Shown here piece by piece: positions 1-10,041 of a DNA stretch of 35,180 bases. Every line of letters begins with the position of its first letter. The first letter of the stretch is position 1. The notes under the pieces are model-generated. The model was given only the letters and a program-made list of their open reading frames with translations, did no database searches and was not told the DNA's origin. Source of the stretch: Candidatus Sulfopaludibacter sp. (GTDB lineage: Bacteria; Acidobacteriota; Terriglobia; Bryobacterales; Bryobacteraceae); NCBI GenBank assembly GCA_031292755.1, contig JARLGM010000062.1, positions 1-35,180 of the forward strand. The letters are read 5' to 3'. Both the position numbers and the translations under genes were made by a program.

Positions 1-795
1 CCGGCCGCCATCCAACGCATGGACCTCGCCACCCGCGGCGAAATCTATCACGCCGTGCAGTTCGAACTGTTGCGCGAGTCTCTGCCCGCCCCCGCCGCGC
101 TGGAACGCCTGGACGCCGTGCTCCAGGAGGTGGCGCGGCGCTACGAGGCCGACCTGGCGCCGGCCATTCCGCAAATCTGGCAGGCGGAGATTGAGGCCAT
201 TCGCGCCGACCTGCGCGGCTGGCTACAACAGAAGGCGGTGCTGGAACCGGCTTGGACTCCGCAGTTCAGCGAACTCAGTTTCGGCCTGCACGACCCCGCG
301 GGCCACGATCCGCGCAGCCGCCCCGAGCCCGTCGAGATTGCAGGCGGCTTCCGCTTGCAGGGATCCATCGATCTCATCGAGCGGCACTCCAGCGGCATCC
401 TCCGCGTGGTGGACCACAAGACCGGCCGCGTTCCGGAGCCGCGGCCCGAAGTGGTAGGCGGCGGTGAGGTTCTCCAGCCGGTTCTCTACGCTTTGGCCGC
501 GGAAAAACTGCTCGGTGAACCGGTTGCCTCAGGGCGCCTTTACTATTCCACCATCGCGCAGAATTATCAGACGGTCGACGTCCCTATCAAGGATTGGACG
601 CGCCAGCGTGCCGCGCACGTGCTGCGCATCATCGACGACTCCATTCGCGACGGCTTCCTGCCGGCGGCCCCGCGCAAAGACGGCTGCAAGCGCTGCGAGT
701 ATCTGCCGGTCTGCGGTCCTTACGAAGAGGAGCGCGTGGGCGAAAAATCGCCGCCGGAACTGAAAGCCCTCAAGGAGCTCCGGTCATGCCGGTGA
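1..795 (+). CDS. AddB/RecB-like PD-(D/E)XK nuclease, C-terminal part (5' end outside window)
   Basis: The frame is open from base 1, so this is the 3' end of a longer gene; the ATG at 19 is internal. What is visible is the PD-(D/E)XK nuclease domain of AddB-type helicase-nuclease subunits. It has an R-G-x-x-x-H helix at the start (RGEIYHAV), an IDLIER strand carrying the metal-binding Asp, and VDHKTG carrying the D-x-K catalytic pair. Near the C-terminus CKRCEYLPVC (C-x2-C-x5-C) fits the last three cysteines of the AddB iron-sulfur clasp; the first Cys would lie upstream. AddB works with AddA to resect double-strand ends for recombination. The gene overlaps the AddA-like gene by 10 bases, which suggests coupled translation. 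The nuclease assignment is firm; the AddB label rests on the Cys cluster and the neighbour. Confidence 0.85.
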   Translation, partial: PAAIQRMDLATRGEIYHAVQFELLRESLPAPAALERLDAVLQEVARRYEADLAPAIPQIWQAEIEAIRADLRGWLQQKAVLEPAWTPQFSELSFGLHDPAGHDPRSRPEPVEIAGGFRLQGSIDLIERHSSGILRVVDHKTGRVPEPRPEVVGGGEVLQPVLYALAAEKLLGEPVASGRLYYSTIAQNYQTVDVPIKDWTRQRAAHVLRIIDDSIRDGFLPAAPRKDGCKRCEYLPVCGPYEEERVGEKSPPELKALKELRSCR

Positions 796-3700
796 ACACC
801 AGCGGCGCCGGTCGCGGGCTGGACCAGAGCTGGGTGGTGGAAGCTTCGGCCGGCACCGGCAAGACCACCGCGCTGGTCAACCGCATCGTCGAGGTGATCG
901 CCGCCGGCACGCCCGTCGAGACCATCGTCGCCGTGACGTTTACCCATGCCGCCGCTGGCAATATGAAGCTGCGGGTCCGCCACGAACTGGAGCAGCGGCG
1001 CGCCGGCGAGCTCGATCCCATGGTGCGGGCCCGCCTGGCCGAAGCGGCGCACTCGCTGGACCGCGCCTTCATCGGCACCATCCACGCGTTCTGCGCGCAA
1101 CTGCTGCGCCGCCGTCCCGTCGAAGCCGGAGTCGATCCCGTGTTTCAGGAACTGGCGCAGCCCGAGGCGCTGCGCGTCTTCAACCGCGTGTTTCGGCAAT
1201 GGATGGAGCGGCGGCTGGCCTCGCCGTCCGCCGCGCTGGTGCGCGCCCTCTCGCGGCTCTCGTGGAAGCAGGAGCGCGATGGCGATGAGCCGCTCGACGC
1301 GCTGCGCTACGCCGCCTGGTCCCTGGCGGAGTGGCGCGACTTCGACGCGCCCTGGGATACGCGCGATTTCGATCGCGACGCCGCGCTGGACGCCCTGCTG
1401 GAGCAGGCCGGGAGCACCCTGGAGTTGCGCAATCGCTGTTCGCGTTCGCGCGACGCTCTCTACGATGATCTGCGCCCTCTCGCCGAATTTCTGGAACGCG
1501 TTCAGCGCGCCCGCGCCGCCGGCCATTTCGACGCCAATGTGGCGGAGAACGAAATCCTGCGCCTTCCGCAGGACCTACGCTGGCTCAGGCCGGGTTCCGG
1601 CAAGTACGGCGATGCCGTGTCGCGCGAGGCCGTCTTCGCCTCCTGGCAGGAATTGCGGGCCGCCATCGCGGATTTCGGCCGCCGCGCCGATGCCGACCTG
1701 GCCGCGCGCCTGCGCGACGAGTTATGGGAAGTGGTCGGGCTGTATCAGCAGCAGAAAAAGTCGGCCGGACAGCTCGACTTCATGGACCTGCTTTTGTACG
1801 CCCGCGATTTGTTGAGGCATGATGGCGCCCGCGCCCAGATGCAGCAGGATTATCAGCGCATCTTCGTGGACGAGTTCCAGGATACCGACCCACTGCAAGC
1901 CGAGCTTCTGCTGCTGCTCTCCGCCGCCGATGCCACCGGGCGCGACTGGCGCAGCGCAGCGCCGGCCCCGGGCAAGCTCTACGTGGTCGGCGACCCCAAG
2001 CAATCCATCTATCGCTTCCGCCGCGCCGATGCCCGCCTGTTCCGCCGCGTTTGCCGCGACCTGGTCGATAGCGGCGTCGCCAGCCGTGCCCTGAAAAGCA
2101 GTACGCGCAGCACACGCACCATTCAGGCGTTCGTCAACGCCGCGTTCGCGCAAAGCATTCCGGATTACCTGCCGCTGGAAGGAGGCGTGGAAGATCCGCC
2201 GCAGCAGCCCGGCGTGATCGCTCTGCCCATGCCGCATCCTTATGGAAACCGCAACATCTCCAAAGCCAGGATCGAGGAGTGTTCGCCGCACGCGGTGGCG
2301 GCCTTCATTCACTGGCTCTGCACGGAGAGCGGATGGACGGTGCGCGACCGTTCCACCGGCGCCCGCGTGCCGGTCAAGCCCGAGCACATCTGCATCCTCT
2401 TCCGGCGCTTCACCAATTTCAAAACCGACCTGACCCAGGAATATGTGCGCGCTCTGGAGGCGCGCGGTATCGCCCATCTGCTGGTCGGGTCGAAGTCGTT
2501 CCATCGCCGTGAAGAAGTGGGCACGCTGCGCACTGCCCTGCGCGCGGTGGAATGGCCCGGCGATGAGCTCAGCGTGTTCGCCGTGCTGCGCGGCGGACTC
2601 TATGCCGTGCCCGACGACACGCTGCTCAAGTTTCGCAATGCCCACCAGCACTTCGGCGTTCGGGAATTGCCGGAGGGCCTCGACGCCGAGTTCCATCCCA
2701 TCCGCGATGCCTTCCAGACCTTGCACGAACTGCATCGCCGGCGCAACTACCGGCCCATCGCCGATACCATCCACGAACTGCTGGAGGCCACGCGAGCGCA
2801 TGCCGGGTTCGCCTTTCGCAAAGGCGGCGAGCGCGTGCTGGCCAACGTCTTCCGCCTCACCGACCTGGCCCGCAGCTTCGAAGCCGGCGGCGCGGCTACC
2901 AGCTTCCGCGCCTTCGTGGAGTACCTGGACAGCGAGTACGAGAGCGGTGACACCGGCGAAGCTCCGGTGCTGGAGCAGGAAGGCGGCGGCGTACAGTTGA
3001 TGACTGTGCACAAGGCCAAAGGGCTGGAGTTTCCGGTGGTAATCCTGGCCGACCTCACCGCCAAACTCACCGGACCTCAGGGAGGCGACCGCTACAGCGA
3101 TCCCGGCCGGCGCCTATGCGCGCAGCGTCTGCTGTGGTGCGCACCCTGGGAACTCCTCGATGCGGCCGAGGAGGAAGGCCGGGCCGACCAGGAAGAGGCA
3201 TTGCGCATCGCCTATGTGGCTGCCACGCGCGCGCGCGATTTGCTGGTGGTCGCCACCATCGGCGAAGAGGACCGGCAGGGCGGCTGGCTGAGCCCGCTGC
3301 ACGACGCGCTGTATCCGCCGCCGGAGCGCTGGCGTAATGCCGCGATTGCGCCGGGCTGTCCCAAATTCGGCGGAGCCACCGTGCTCAACCGGCCCGCCGA
3401 GATGCACGAGGAAGTGTCCGTCAAACCGGGGCTCCACTATCCCAAAACCGGCGGCCACACGGTGGTCTGGTTCGATCCCTCGGTGCTCGCGCTGCGCGTG
3501 CAGAAGGCGGAGGGCGTGGAGAACGAACAGGTGCTCGCCGGCACGACCGAGGAGGCGGTGGAAGGGATGCGCCGCTATGAGGAATGGAGGGCGGCGCGAG
3601 CGCAGCGGCTCGAAACAGGCTCTGTGCCGCGCTACCGGGTGGCTTCCGCCGAAACGTTCGGAACCGCCGCCGAAGCCGCGCAGATTCCGGTCGAGACCAT

Positions 3701-4133
3701 CACGCTGCCCCTCGCCCCGGGCCGTCCCACCGGGCGGAAATTCGGCCGTGTGGTTCACGACATTCTACAGCACGCCGTTTCGCCCGCGGACGCCGCCGCC
3801 CTGGCGGAGGTGTGGGGACGCTGCCACGGAGCGAGCGAAGAGGAGTGTGCCGCCGCCGCTGCCGCCGCAAGCCAGGCGCTGGAGTATTGCGTGCGGGCGA
3901 TGCCCGCCGGCGCCGAGCGCCATCGCGAACTGCCGGTGATGGTGCGCCTTCAGGACGGAACGCTGGTCGATGGCCGCATCGATCTCGCCTGGCGCGACGA
4001 AGACTCGTGGACGGTAATCGATTACAAGACCGACCGCCGCGAAAAGCGAAACGTCGCGCAAGTGCAGTTGTACGCGCTCGCCCTCCAGAGAGCCACCAAT
4101 GTTCCAGCCCGGGGGATCGTGCTGGAAGTGTGA
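786..4133 (+). CDS. addA: AddA-like UvrD/RecB-family helicase-nuclease
   Basis: The protein has 1115 residues from the ATG at 786, which overlaps the upstream stop. That start places the Walker A motif (ASAGTGKT, about residues 20-27) near the N-terminus, as usual for the family. Other superfamily-1 helicase motifs follow in order: DEFQDTD (Walker B, from about 362), VVGDPKQSIYRFR (motif III), VHKAKGLEFPVV (motif V) and YVAATRARDLL (motif VI, about 809). The C-terminus carries a RecB-type nuclease with GRIDLAW and VIDYKTDRR (about 1077-1085). Motif IV is divergent: the usual N-[YF]-R-S is STRS here. With the AddB-like partner it should form a DNA end-resection enzyme in the cytoplasm. A second open frame of about 430 codons lies antisense to it and is a shadow. 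Confidence 0.92.
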   Translation: MPVNTSGAGRGLDQSWVVEASAGTGKTTALVNRIVEVIAAGTPVETIVAVTFTHAAAGNMKLRVRHELEQRRAGELDPMVRARLAEAAHSLDRAFIGTIHAFCAQLLRRRPVEAGVDPVFQELAQPEALRVFNRVFRQWMERRLASPSAALVRALSRLSWKQERDGDEPLDALRYAAWSLAEWRDFDAPWDTRDFDRDAALDALLEQAGSTLELRNRCSRSRDALYDDLRPLAEFLERVQRARAAGHFDANVAENEILRLPQDLRWLRPGSGKYGDAVSREAVFASWQELRAAIADFGRRADADLAARLRDELWEVVGLYQQQKKSAGQLDFMDLLLYARDLLRHDGARAQMQQDYQRIFVDEFQDTDPLQAELLLLLSAADATGRDWRSAAPAPGKLYVVGDPKQSIYRFRRADARLFRRVCRDLVDSGVASRALKSSTRSTRTIQAFVNAAFAQSIPDYLPLEGGVEDPPQQPGVIALPMPHPYGNRNISKARIEECSPHAVAAFIHWLCTESGWTVRDRSTGARVPVKPEHICILFRRFTNFKTDLTQEYVRALEARGIAHLLVGSKSFHRREEVGTLRTALRAVEWPGDELSVFAVLRGGLYAVPDDTLLKFRNAHQHFGVRELPEGLDAEFHPIRDAFQTLHELHRRRNYRPIADTIHELLEATRAHAGFAFRKGGERVLANVFRLTDLARSFEAGGAATSFRAFVEYLDSEYESGDTGEAPVLEQEGGGVQLMTVHKAKGLEFPVVILADLTAKLTGPQGGDRYSDPGRRLCAQRLLWCAPWELLDAAEEEGRADQEEALRIAYVAATRARDLLVVATIGEEDRQGGWLSPLHDALYPPPERWRNAAIAPGCPKFGGATVLNRPAEMHEEVSVKPGLHYPKTGGHTVVWFDPSVLALRVQKAEGVENEQVLAGTTEEAVEGMRRYEEWRAARAQRLETGSVPRYRVASAETFGTAAEAAQIPVETITLPLAPGRPTGRKFGRVVHDILQHAVSPADAAALAEVWGRCHGASEEECAAAAAAASQALEYCVRAMPAGAERHRELPVMVRLQDGTLVDGRIDLAWRDEDSWTVIDYKTDRREKRNVAQVQLYALALQRATNVPARGIVLEV

Positions 4134-4135
4134 GT

Positions 4136-4511
4136 TTGACGCGCGGACATTTCTGTGACGCTATTGATGCCTTGGGCTCCGACCTTTCAAACACGTCTTT
4201 CCCGCCGGGAGGAGATTCCCGCGCCCTCGGCCGCGAAGCGTGGTCAGCGTCTCGTTCTGGTCCCCTGGTGGCCGGTCCCCAAACTCGCGCTCTATCTTGC
4301 TATGCGCGCCCAGGGCATTCACAACGCTGCACTCGCGCGGCGTCTGAAGGTAAGCCGGATGCTCGATCCCGCGCACGATTACCAAGCGGAGAAGATCCAG
4401 AGACCCTTGGCCGCGTTGGGCAAGCGGCTTGTCATGGGACCGGAAAGCGCGGGCCAATTTCCAGGCTTTCGACAAAATCTTACGGCGGCGCGGCGGCAAG
4501 CCCTCGCGTGA
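4136..4511 (+). pseudogene. Decayed HicB-family antitoxin remnant
   Basis: Two reading frames each keep part of a HicB-like antitoxin. From about 4136 one frame reads DAIDALGSDLS, which resembles the end of the HicB N-terminal domain. From about 4185 the next frame reads RREEIPAPSAAKRGQRLV and then KLALYLAMRAQGI-x4-ALARRLKVS, followed by RMLDP and LAALGKRLV, the typical HicB linker and helix-turn-helix. The two parts are joined only by a frameshift, and most of the N-terminal domain is missing. Between LKVS and RMLDP about five residues expected in the DNA-recognition helix are absent. No HicA toxin gene is next to it. An ATG at 4155 opens a 118-codon frame, but I consider it non-functional. 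Confidence 0.5.
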
Positions 4512-4549
4512 GGGCGATGAACTGCCAAAGCGGCGGGCAAAGTGACGCC

Positions 4550-5653
4550 TTAATTCAGCACACCTTCCACCCAGGCCCCCACTTTGTCCGCCCACAGCTT
4601 TCCGTGCGCCTTCAGTCCCTTGTCGCTGAAGTGCACGCCCTTGCCCTGATTCTGGCGATTGTCGCCCGTGAGTCGATCGGTATCCGGCCCTTCCAGTGCG
4701 ATTCCGGAGCGCCACAGGCCGGCCTGCGCTTCGCGAATCGGCGGGCAGGAAGGGTCGTCCGGCGTGTGGTAACTCGCCTGCGCCACGAACCACGGGAAAT
4801 CCCGCCCCGCCTCGCGCCGCGATGCTGCGATCACTTCGCGCATCATGCGCCCATACTCTTCCGCGCCAATGTCGTGCTCCGGCTTCTGGTGGGCATCCGA
4901 TTCTCCCTGGTGCCACAGCAGCGCGCGGAAACCGTGCGGGCCCAGTTGCCGGATGCGCTGCATCATGCCATCGAACAACTGGCCGGTGGACTCCCACACT
5001 CCGGGGCCGGCGGGAATGATGAACCGCGTCATGGTGGGCTGGACGGTCATGCGCTCGCCTTTCGGCAGCCATTGGCGCACGCTGGTGGACCCATGGCCCA
5101 CGCAGACCACGCCGATGGGCACGTGCAGTCTTTCGTATAGCGCGTCGCCGAAAGGCGGGATGAAGCTTCCGCCCTGGCTGCCATCCTGTACGCCCGGCTG
5201 CGGGTCGTCCGCCACGCGCCAGCCCTCGCCGTCGAACGCCGCTACCATGCCGCTACGGGTCTGCTGCTTCGCCTCCCCATAATTGGTCGCGTTGGATTGC
5301 CCCGCGATCACGAACACCTCGCCCACGCCCACGTGCGCCACCCTTGCCTCCGCCACCCGTTTCGCGTGGCGGTATGCCTTGATCGTGAGCTCGTAGAAGC
5401 CCCCGGATGCCACCGATAGTTCAGCGCGGAAGGTGTGCGTGCTCCGGTCCAGAGGCAGCGGGTTCCAGTCCCCGAACAGAAAGGCGTCCACCCGGTCGCA
5501 ATCCGCTGGCGCGCGCCCGCTGATCAGCACCTTTCCGAATCCCTTGCTCTGCCGCTGGAACACCTGGTACTCCGTGGGCGATGTGATCGTCAGCGCCGGA
5601 TCCGCCGCCGCCGCGGTGGCCGCCGCCAGCAGTGCGAAAAGCGCCGCCTTCAC
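4550..5653 (-). CDS. Secreted SGNH-type carbohydrate esterase (sialate O-acetylesterase-like)
   Basis: The 367-residue protein has an alanine-rich signal peptide (about residues 1-17). After a beta-sandwich-like N-terminal part comes an SGNH hydrolase domain: VIAGQSNA with the probable nucleophile Ser120, WHQGESD at 247-253, and GVHFSDKG with the probable catalytic His341. These blocks match the SASA/DUF303 esterase family, which removes acetyl groups from sugars. It starts with GTG; the GTGA at the junction overlaps the stop of the upstream oxidoreductase by four bases, so translation is probably coupled. As the last gene of a three-gene unit with two Gfo/Idh/MocA enzymes, it probably deacetylates an extracellular glycan whose sugars are then oxidised. 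The exact substrate cannot be read from the sequence. Confidence 0.85.
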   Translation of the reverse strand: MKAALFALLAAATAAAADPALTITSPTEYQVFQRQSKGFGKVLISGRAPADCDRVDAFLFGDWNPLPLDRSTHTFRAELSVASGGFYELTIKAYRHAKRVAEARVAHVGVGEVFVIAGQSNATNYGEAKQQTRSGMVAAFDGEGWRVADDPQPGVQDGSQGGSFIPPFGDALYERLHVPIGVVCVGHGSTSVRQWLPKGERMTVQPTMTRFIIPAGPGVWESTGQLFDGMMQRIRQLGPHGFRALLWHQGESDAHQKPEHDIGAEEYGRMMREVIAASRREAGRDFPWFVAQASYHTPDDPSCPPIREAQAGLWRSGIALEGPDTDRLTGDNRQNQGKGVHFSDKGLKAHGKLWADKVGAWVEGVLN

Positions 5654-6915
5654 GGCCGCCCGGCCGCCAGGCTCAGCTCCACCCCTTTGGTGCTCACGTA
5701 ATATTTCGCCAGCATATTGGGATTCTCCCAGGCCGGGATCGTCTCGGGCCGCTCCAGGTATTCGAAGAACTGCCGCGTCACCTGTGCGAAATGCGCCTCA
5801 TGACCCACGCGGTACGAATCGGGAATCGTCACGCGAATGCGCGCACCCTGGTCTTCCAACCCCACTCCCGGATACCGCGCCCCCAGCGTTTCCATCTTCC
5901 GCGCCAGCGCTTCCTTAACGCCCGCCTCGACCGGCACTACGTACAACTCGGGCCGGTACGCCTCCTCTTTTCCCTGGCGCACTTCCACGCTCGCCTTCGA
6001 TCCCCGGTAGATCGCCAGGTGCGTATCGCCCGCGCCTTCGGGAGCCTCCCAGTTCCACAGCACATCCAGTTTGGTGTGGATGCCGCGCAGTGCGTAGCTC
6101 ACGCGAGTGTTGCAGTAGTAGTCCAGCGCGCCGCCCGCCTGGCCGGTCACCTGATGGAATTGCGCCGCCGTCAGGCGGGTGGGCCAGCGGCTCGCGCTCA
6201 CCATCCGGATCTCGCTGCGATAGTCGATCGCCTGCCCGGAGAACAGCGTCCATTGCACCAGGTCCACCAGGTGGGTGCCTACATCCGCCAGCGCTTCGCC
6301 CTGCTGCGTCACATCGAAGAACCACACCGGCCGCAGATTGGGTACGCCCGCTACCAACTTCAAAATGTGGTGCACGCTTTCCATGTACACGCCGGGCTCG
6401 TCTTCGGTGCCCTCGATGGGCGAGCCGAATGTACCGGCGTCGTTCACCAGTTCGCGCTGCAAGATGCTGGTGATCTCGTACCGCTCGGTCATGATGTCGT
6501 ATGCCACCACGCCCTTGCTCTGCGCCGCCGCCAGCGTGTTCTCCAGTTCCGGCAAATCGTCGGCCCGGATGATCCACGGCTTATCTGCCAGCACGTGCAA
6601 ACCGGCGTCCACCGAGGCGCGGATGAGGCCGATCTTGCCGCGATTGCGCCCGCTCAGCACCACGATGTTGCCGGGCCGCTCCGCCACCATGCGGGCCAGA
6701 AAATCCGGCCCCGTATGGATGTCCAGTTCCCACGCCGTGGGGTTTTGCGGGCGCAGGTTGAAGCGCGCGATCCGGTTCAGGTGCTCGGTCAGGTCCGTGC
6801 CCAGCGGCGCGTAAATAGCTACCCGCGGAGAAACGCCGGGGTACATTTCCTTCTGAATCAGCGCTGCGTGAAAGTGTCCGGGGTCCAGCGCGATCAGGCG
6901 GAAGCGGTCGCTCAC
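5650..6915 (-). CDS. Gfo/Idh/MocA-family oxidoreductase with 'Putative oxidoreductase C-terminal' domain
   Basis: This 421-residue protein has no signal peptide. The Rossmann-like N-terminal half includes the DKPW motif at about 111-114, which corresponds to the EKP motif whose Lys is catalytic in Gfo/Idh/MocA enzymes. The sequence [13 protein letters not shown] later matches the conserved metal/substrate-side helix with His and Asp. The N-terminal Gly-rich loop is atypical: it reads [11 protein letters not shown] instead of GxGxxG, as in the subfamily carrying this C-terminal domain. It starts with GTG, and four-base GTGA overlaps join it to the gene before and the gene after. It probably catalyses NAD(P)-dependent oxidation or reduction of a sugar derivative; the substrate is unknown. 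Confidence 0.85.
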   Translation of the reverse strand: MSDRFRLIALDPGHFHAALIQKEMYPGVSPRVAIYAPLGTDLTEHLNRIARFNLRPQNPTAWELDIHTGPDFLARMVAERPGNIVVLSGRNRGKIGLIRASVDAGLHVLADKPWIIRADDLPELENTLAAAQSKGVVAYDIMTERYEITSILQRELVNDAGTFGSPIEGTEDEPGVYMESVHHILKLVAGVPNLRPVWFFDVTQQGEALADVGTHLVDLVQWTLFSGQAIDYRSEIRMVSASRWPTRLTAAQFHQVTGQAGGALDYYCNTRVSYALRGIHTKLDVLWNWEAPEGAGDTHLAIYRGSKASVEVRQGKEEAYRPELYVVPVEAGVKEALARKMETLGARYPGVGLEDQGARIRVTIPDSYRVGHEAHFAQVTRQFFEYLERPETIPAWENPNMLAKYYVSTKGVELSLAAGRP

Positions 6916-8231
6916 AGGCCCTTCACCTCCCAGCCCTTGCGGTACGTGCGGCGCACGAAGGCGCTGGCCTCCGGCGAGTTATTGAATTTCAGCCGCGCCG
7001 CGTTCCATTCCAGCGTGGTCTGCGGGAACCGTGTGGCTACCGGCCCCAGCAGAACCGATTCGGTCAGCGGCCCGGCATAATCGAAACTGGCCGATGCCTT
7101 GGCCTTTCCCAGCACCGCATCCACAAACTGGAGGTAATGGTCGTCCCGCTCGAAGGGCGGCATCGGAAAATCCTTGAATTGATCTTCGGGCAGCAGGACC
7201 GGCATGGCCGTGTGCGGCAGCAGCATCACGCCCTTGGTGCCCACAAATATCGACCCTTGATCCGGCATCTTTTGCGTGCCGATCAGCGCCTGAATCTCCT
7301 GCGGCGGCCGCATGTCGCCGTCATACCAGCTCACGTTTACGGTCTTGCCCTCGGTCACCGCGGTGCCGGGGAACACGTAGTGGATCACGGCGTTGATGGC
7401 CCAGTTGTGCTGCGTCGGCGTGGGCCCTTCGGACCGCACCGAAAGCGGCGCCGTCAGCCGCAGCGACCCGAATACAGGGTCGAAAATGTGGCAGCCCATA
7501 TCGCCGAACGTGGCGGTGCCGAAGTCGATCCGCTTGCGCCAGTTCACGGTGTGGTAATAGTCGTCGCCGAGGTACGGGCGTGTGGCGGCGACTCCCAGCC
7601 ACCAGTCCCAGTTGAGCGTGGGCGGCACCGGGTCGCTGCGGTCGGGCACCGGGTCGGGATCGCCCCACTTTTTATTGCTCCAGGAATGAACCTCTTTGAT
7701 TTTGCCGATGGCGCCGTTGTGCACCAGCGCGACCGCGGTCTTGTATTCCCGGAAGGAGTGGACCTGGATGCCCATCTGGCTCACCAGGTTCTTCTTCTTC
7801 GTCATGGCGGTGAGCTGGCGCGCTTCGTAGAGGTCGTGCGTCAGCGGTTTCTGGCAGTACACATGCAACCCGCGCTGCATGGCGCTCATCGCGATGGGCG
7901 CGTGCATGTGGTCCGGTGTGGCTATGCACACGATGTCCAGGTTCTTGTGCTCCTGGTCCAGCATGCGCCGCCAGTCCTGGTGTACCGGGGTATCGGCAAA
8001 CTTGCCCCGAAACTGTTTCAGCATCGCCGAATCCACCTCCGCCACGCAGGCCAGTTTCACGCCGGGATGCGCGGCGATCGGGACCACCGTGTGGTAGGCC
8101 ATATTGCCGGCGCCGAACGCGCCCAGGCGCAGGGTGGAGTTGCGCGGTTTGGAAATCAGGTCGCGAAGGAAAAACGGCGCGGCGGCGCCGGCCTTCAGAA
8201 ACGAACGGCGGTTGGATGGCAGGGCTTTCAT
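6912..8231 (-). CDS. Gfo/Idh/MocA-family oxidoreductase with Tat signal
   Basis: The protein has 439 residues and begins at an ATG. The N-terminus carries a twin-arginine signal ([11 protein letters not shown]), as in many acidobacterial, planctomycete and Bacteroidetes members of this family, so the folded cofactor-bearing enzyme is probably exported. The Rossmann motif GAFGAGNMA lies at about 38-46 and YCQKPL at about 125-130, with Lys128 as the expected catalytic lysine; Q in place of E is common in this branch. [13 protein letters not shown] holds the conserved Asp/His region. It is first in the minus-strand unit and overlaps the next gene by four bases. A cytoplasmic and an exported oxidoreductase next to a secreted esterase suggest a pathway for a modified sugar. 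Confidence 0.88.
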   Translation of the reverse strand: MKALPSNRRSFLKAGAAAPFFLRDLISKPRNSTLRLGAFGAGNMAYHTVVPIAAHPGVKLACVAEVDSAMLKQFRGKFADTPVHQDWRRMLDQEHKNLDIVCIATPDHMHAPIAMSAMQRGLHVYCQKPLTHDLYEARQLTAMTKKKNLVSQMGIQVHSFREYKTAVALVHNGAIGKIKEVHSWSNKKWGDPDPVPDRSDPVPPTLNWDWWLGVAATRPYLGDDYYHTVNWRKRIDFGTATFGDMGCHIFDPVFGSLRLTAPLSVRSEGPTPTQHNWAINAVIHYVFPGTAVTEGKTVNVSWYDGDMRPPQEIQALIGTQKMPDQGSIFVGTKGVMLLPHTAMPVLLPEDQFKDFPMPPFERDDHYLQFVDAVLGKAKASASFDYAGPLTESVLLGPVATRFPQTTLEWNAARLKFNNSPEASAFVRRTYRKGWEVKGL

Positions 8232-8296
8232 AGCATCACCATTTTTGACTTATCATTGAGCGAATGTCCAATTTTTGCTCCAGAGAGAAGATCGTA

Positions 8297-9847
8297 ATGA
8301 TTGCTCCAATTTTGCTTTTACTGGCAGCCCGGCAGGCCAACGCCCAGGGGCGCCAGGCGCAGACCACGCCCGCGCCGCAGGCCCAGACCGCCACTCCGGG
8401 CCGAGGCGGACGCGGCATCTCCGGACCCGGTCCCGCCATCGGTGGCGACATAGACGAAACCCCGGCCGTGACGCACCACTCCATCGAACTCAACGGCAAG
8501 ACGCTGAACTACACCGCTATCGCCGCGCAGATGCCGCTGAAGGACTCCGCCGGCGAGACCGAGGCCCACATCTTTTACGTCGCCTACACGCTGGATGGCG
8601 CGAACGACATGGGCAAGCGGCCGCTCACTTTTTGCTTCAACGGCGGCCCGGGCTCGGCATCGCTCTGGGTACACATCGGAGCCATGGGGCCGCGCAGTCC
8701 CAAATTGCAGCCCAACGGCAGCATGCCGCCTCCGCCCTACCAGATGAAGGATAATCCCAACAGTTGGCTGGACAGGACCGACCTGGTTTTCATCGATGCC
8801 ATCGGCACCGGTTACAGCCGCGCGAAAACCCTGGAAGTGGCGCGCCGCATGAACGGAGTCCAGGGCGATCTGCAATCCTTCGGCGAGTTCATCCGTATGT
8901 ACCTGGTCCGCAATAATCGCACCGAGTCCCCGCTGTTCCTCGCCGGCGAGAGCTACGGCAGTTTCCGAGCGGCCGGACTGGCGGGCTATCTGATCGACCG
9001 CGGCATCGCCTTCAATGGCGTGGTGTTGATCGGCACCACGCTGAACCTGGAGACCATCTGGTCGCGCAGTGACGACCTGGTCTATGCCCTGGAACTGCCC
9101 ACCTATGCCGCCGACGCCTGGTATCACAAAAAGATAGCGGCAGACCTCCAGCGCAAAGATCTGAGGAGCTTCCTGAAAGAAGTGGAGAACTTCGCCACCG
9201 GCGAGTATTCCACGGCGCTCAACAAAGGCGACGACCTGCCCCCCGCGGAACGCAAAGCCGTCATTGACAAGATGGTGCGCTACCTGGGCGTGGACGCCCG
9301 CTACGCCGACGAGAGCAACCTGCGCTTCGATGTGTCGCACTTCACGCGAGAACTGCTGCGCGACAAGCACGAGACCATCGGCCGTCTGGATGGCCGGCTG
9401 GCCGGACCATCTTCGCTCAACACCGGCGAAACCAGCGAGTTCGATCCTTCCAGCACCCTCACCCTGCCGCCCTTCACCGCGTGCTTTACCAACTATGTCC
9501 GCGCCGAATTGAACTTCAAGACCGACATGTATTACTACGTCAGCGGCGGTATCCAGCCGTGGGATTACGGCGTGCAGAACGGCTTCGGCGACACCTCCAC
9601 CATGCTCAAGACTGCCTTCATGAAGAATCCCTACATGAAGGTGATGGTGGCGGCCGGCTACTTCGATCTGGCCACACCCTACTTCGCCGCCGAGTACACC
9701 TTCAACCATATGGGCCTGCATCCGGAGATGCACAAGCAGATCACCTGGAATTTCTACCAGGCCGGCCACATGCTCTATATCGACAGCGATTCCAGCGGCA
9801 AGCTGAAACACGATGTCGATGCATTCATGACCAGCGCGCTGCAGTAA
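8297..9847 (+). CDS. Secreted S10-family serine carboxypeptidase-like peptidase
   Basis: I chose the ATG at 8297 (516 residues) because AGAGAGAAG lies six bases upstream and the N-terminus then becomes a clean signal peptide ending near QANAQ. An in-frame ATG at 8264 would add eleven residues in front of it. A Gln/Pro/Gly-rich linker follows. The catalytic core has NGGPGSAS (oxyanion region, about 115), GESYGSFRAAGL with nucleophile Ser at about 218, AAGYFDLATPY with the Asp at about 456, and QAGHMLYID with the His at about 490. This is the serine carboxypeptidase (S10, alpha/beta hydrolase) triad. The enzyme should act on peptides in the periplasm or outside the cell. It is divergent from the oxidoreductase-esterase unit; the 65-base gap must hold both promoters, but I see no convincing boxes. 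Confidence 0.9.
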   Translation: MIAPILLLLAARQANAQGRQAQTTPAPQAQTATPGRGGRGISGPGPAIGGDIDETPAVTHHSIELNGKTLNYTAIAAQMPLKDSAGETEAHIFYVAYTLDGANDMGKRPLTFCFNGGPGSASLWVHIGAMGPRSPKLQPNGSMPPPPYQMKDNPNSWLDRTDLVFIDAIGTGYSRAKTLEVARRMNGVQGDLQSFGEFIRMYLVRNNRTESPLFLAGESYGSFRAAGLAGYLIDRGIAFNGVVLIGTTLNLETIWSRSDDLVYALELPTYAADAWYHKKIAADLQRKDLRSFLKEVENFATGEYSTALNKGDDLPPAERKAVIDKMVRYLGVDARYADESNLRFDVSHFTRELLRDKHETIGRLDGRLAGPSSLNTGETSEFDPSSTLTLPPFTACFTNYVRAELNFKTDMYYYVSGGIQPWDYGVQNGFGDTSTMLKTAFMKNPYMKVMVAAGYFDLATPYFAAEYTFNHMGLHPEMHKQITWNFYQAGHMLYIDSDSSGKLKHDVDAFMTSALQ

Positions 9848-10041
9848 GCCCGCCTAACGGACAATGCTGTTCACTTAAGATACGGGAACGTCCAGTACCC
9901 TCCGGAGCGGCACCAGTTTTCAAGAAAAGTGATCCCCGCCCAGATAAATCGGCGGTCCCGAAGTGCCGCGTCGCCAGAAAACCGTCTGCGTAGGACTATC
10001 CGTTTGGGCAGCTCCGTCGCCATACAGACGTTGTCCGCCAT

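Noticed and set aside
7137..8297. Long antisense open frames opposite real genes (for example 7137-8297 plus, 8318-9811 minus, 32526-33806 plus, 3584-5140 plus).
   Set aside because: They have no recognisable domain and mirror the codon bias of high-GC genes with strong homology on the other strand.
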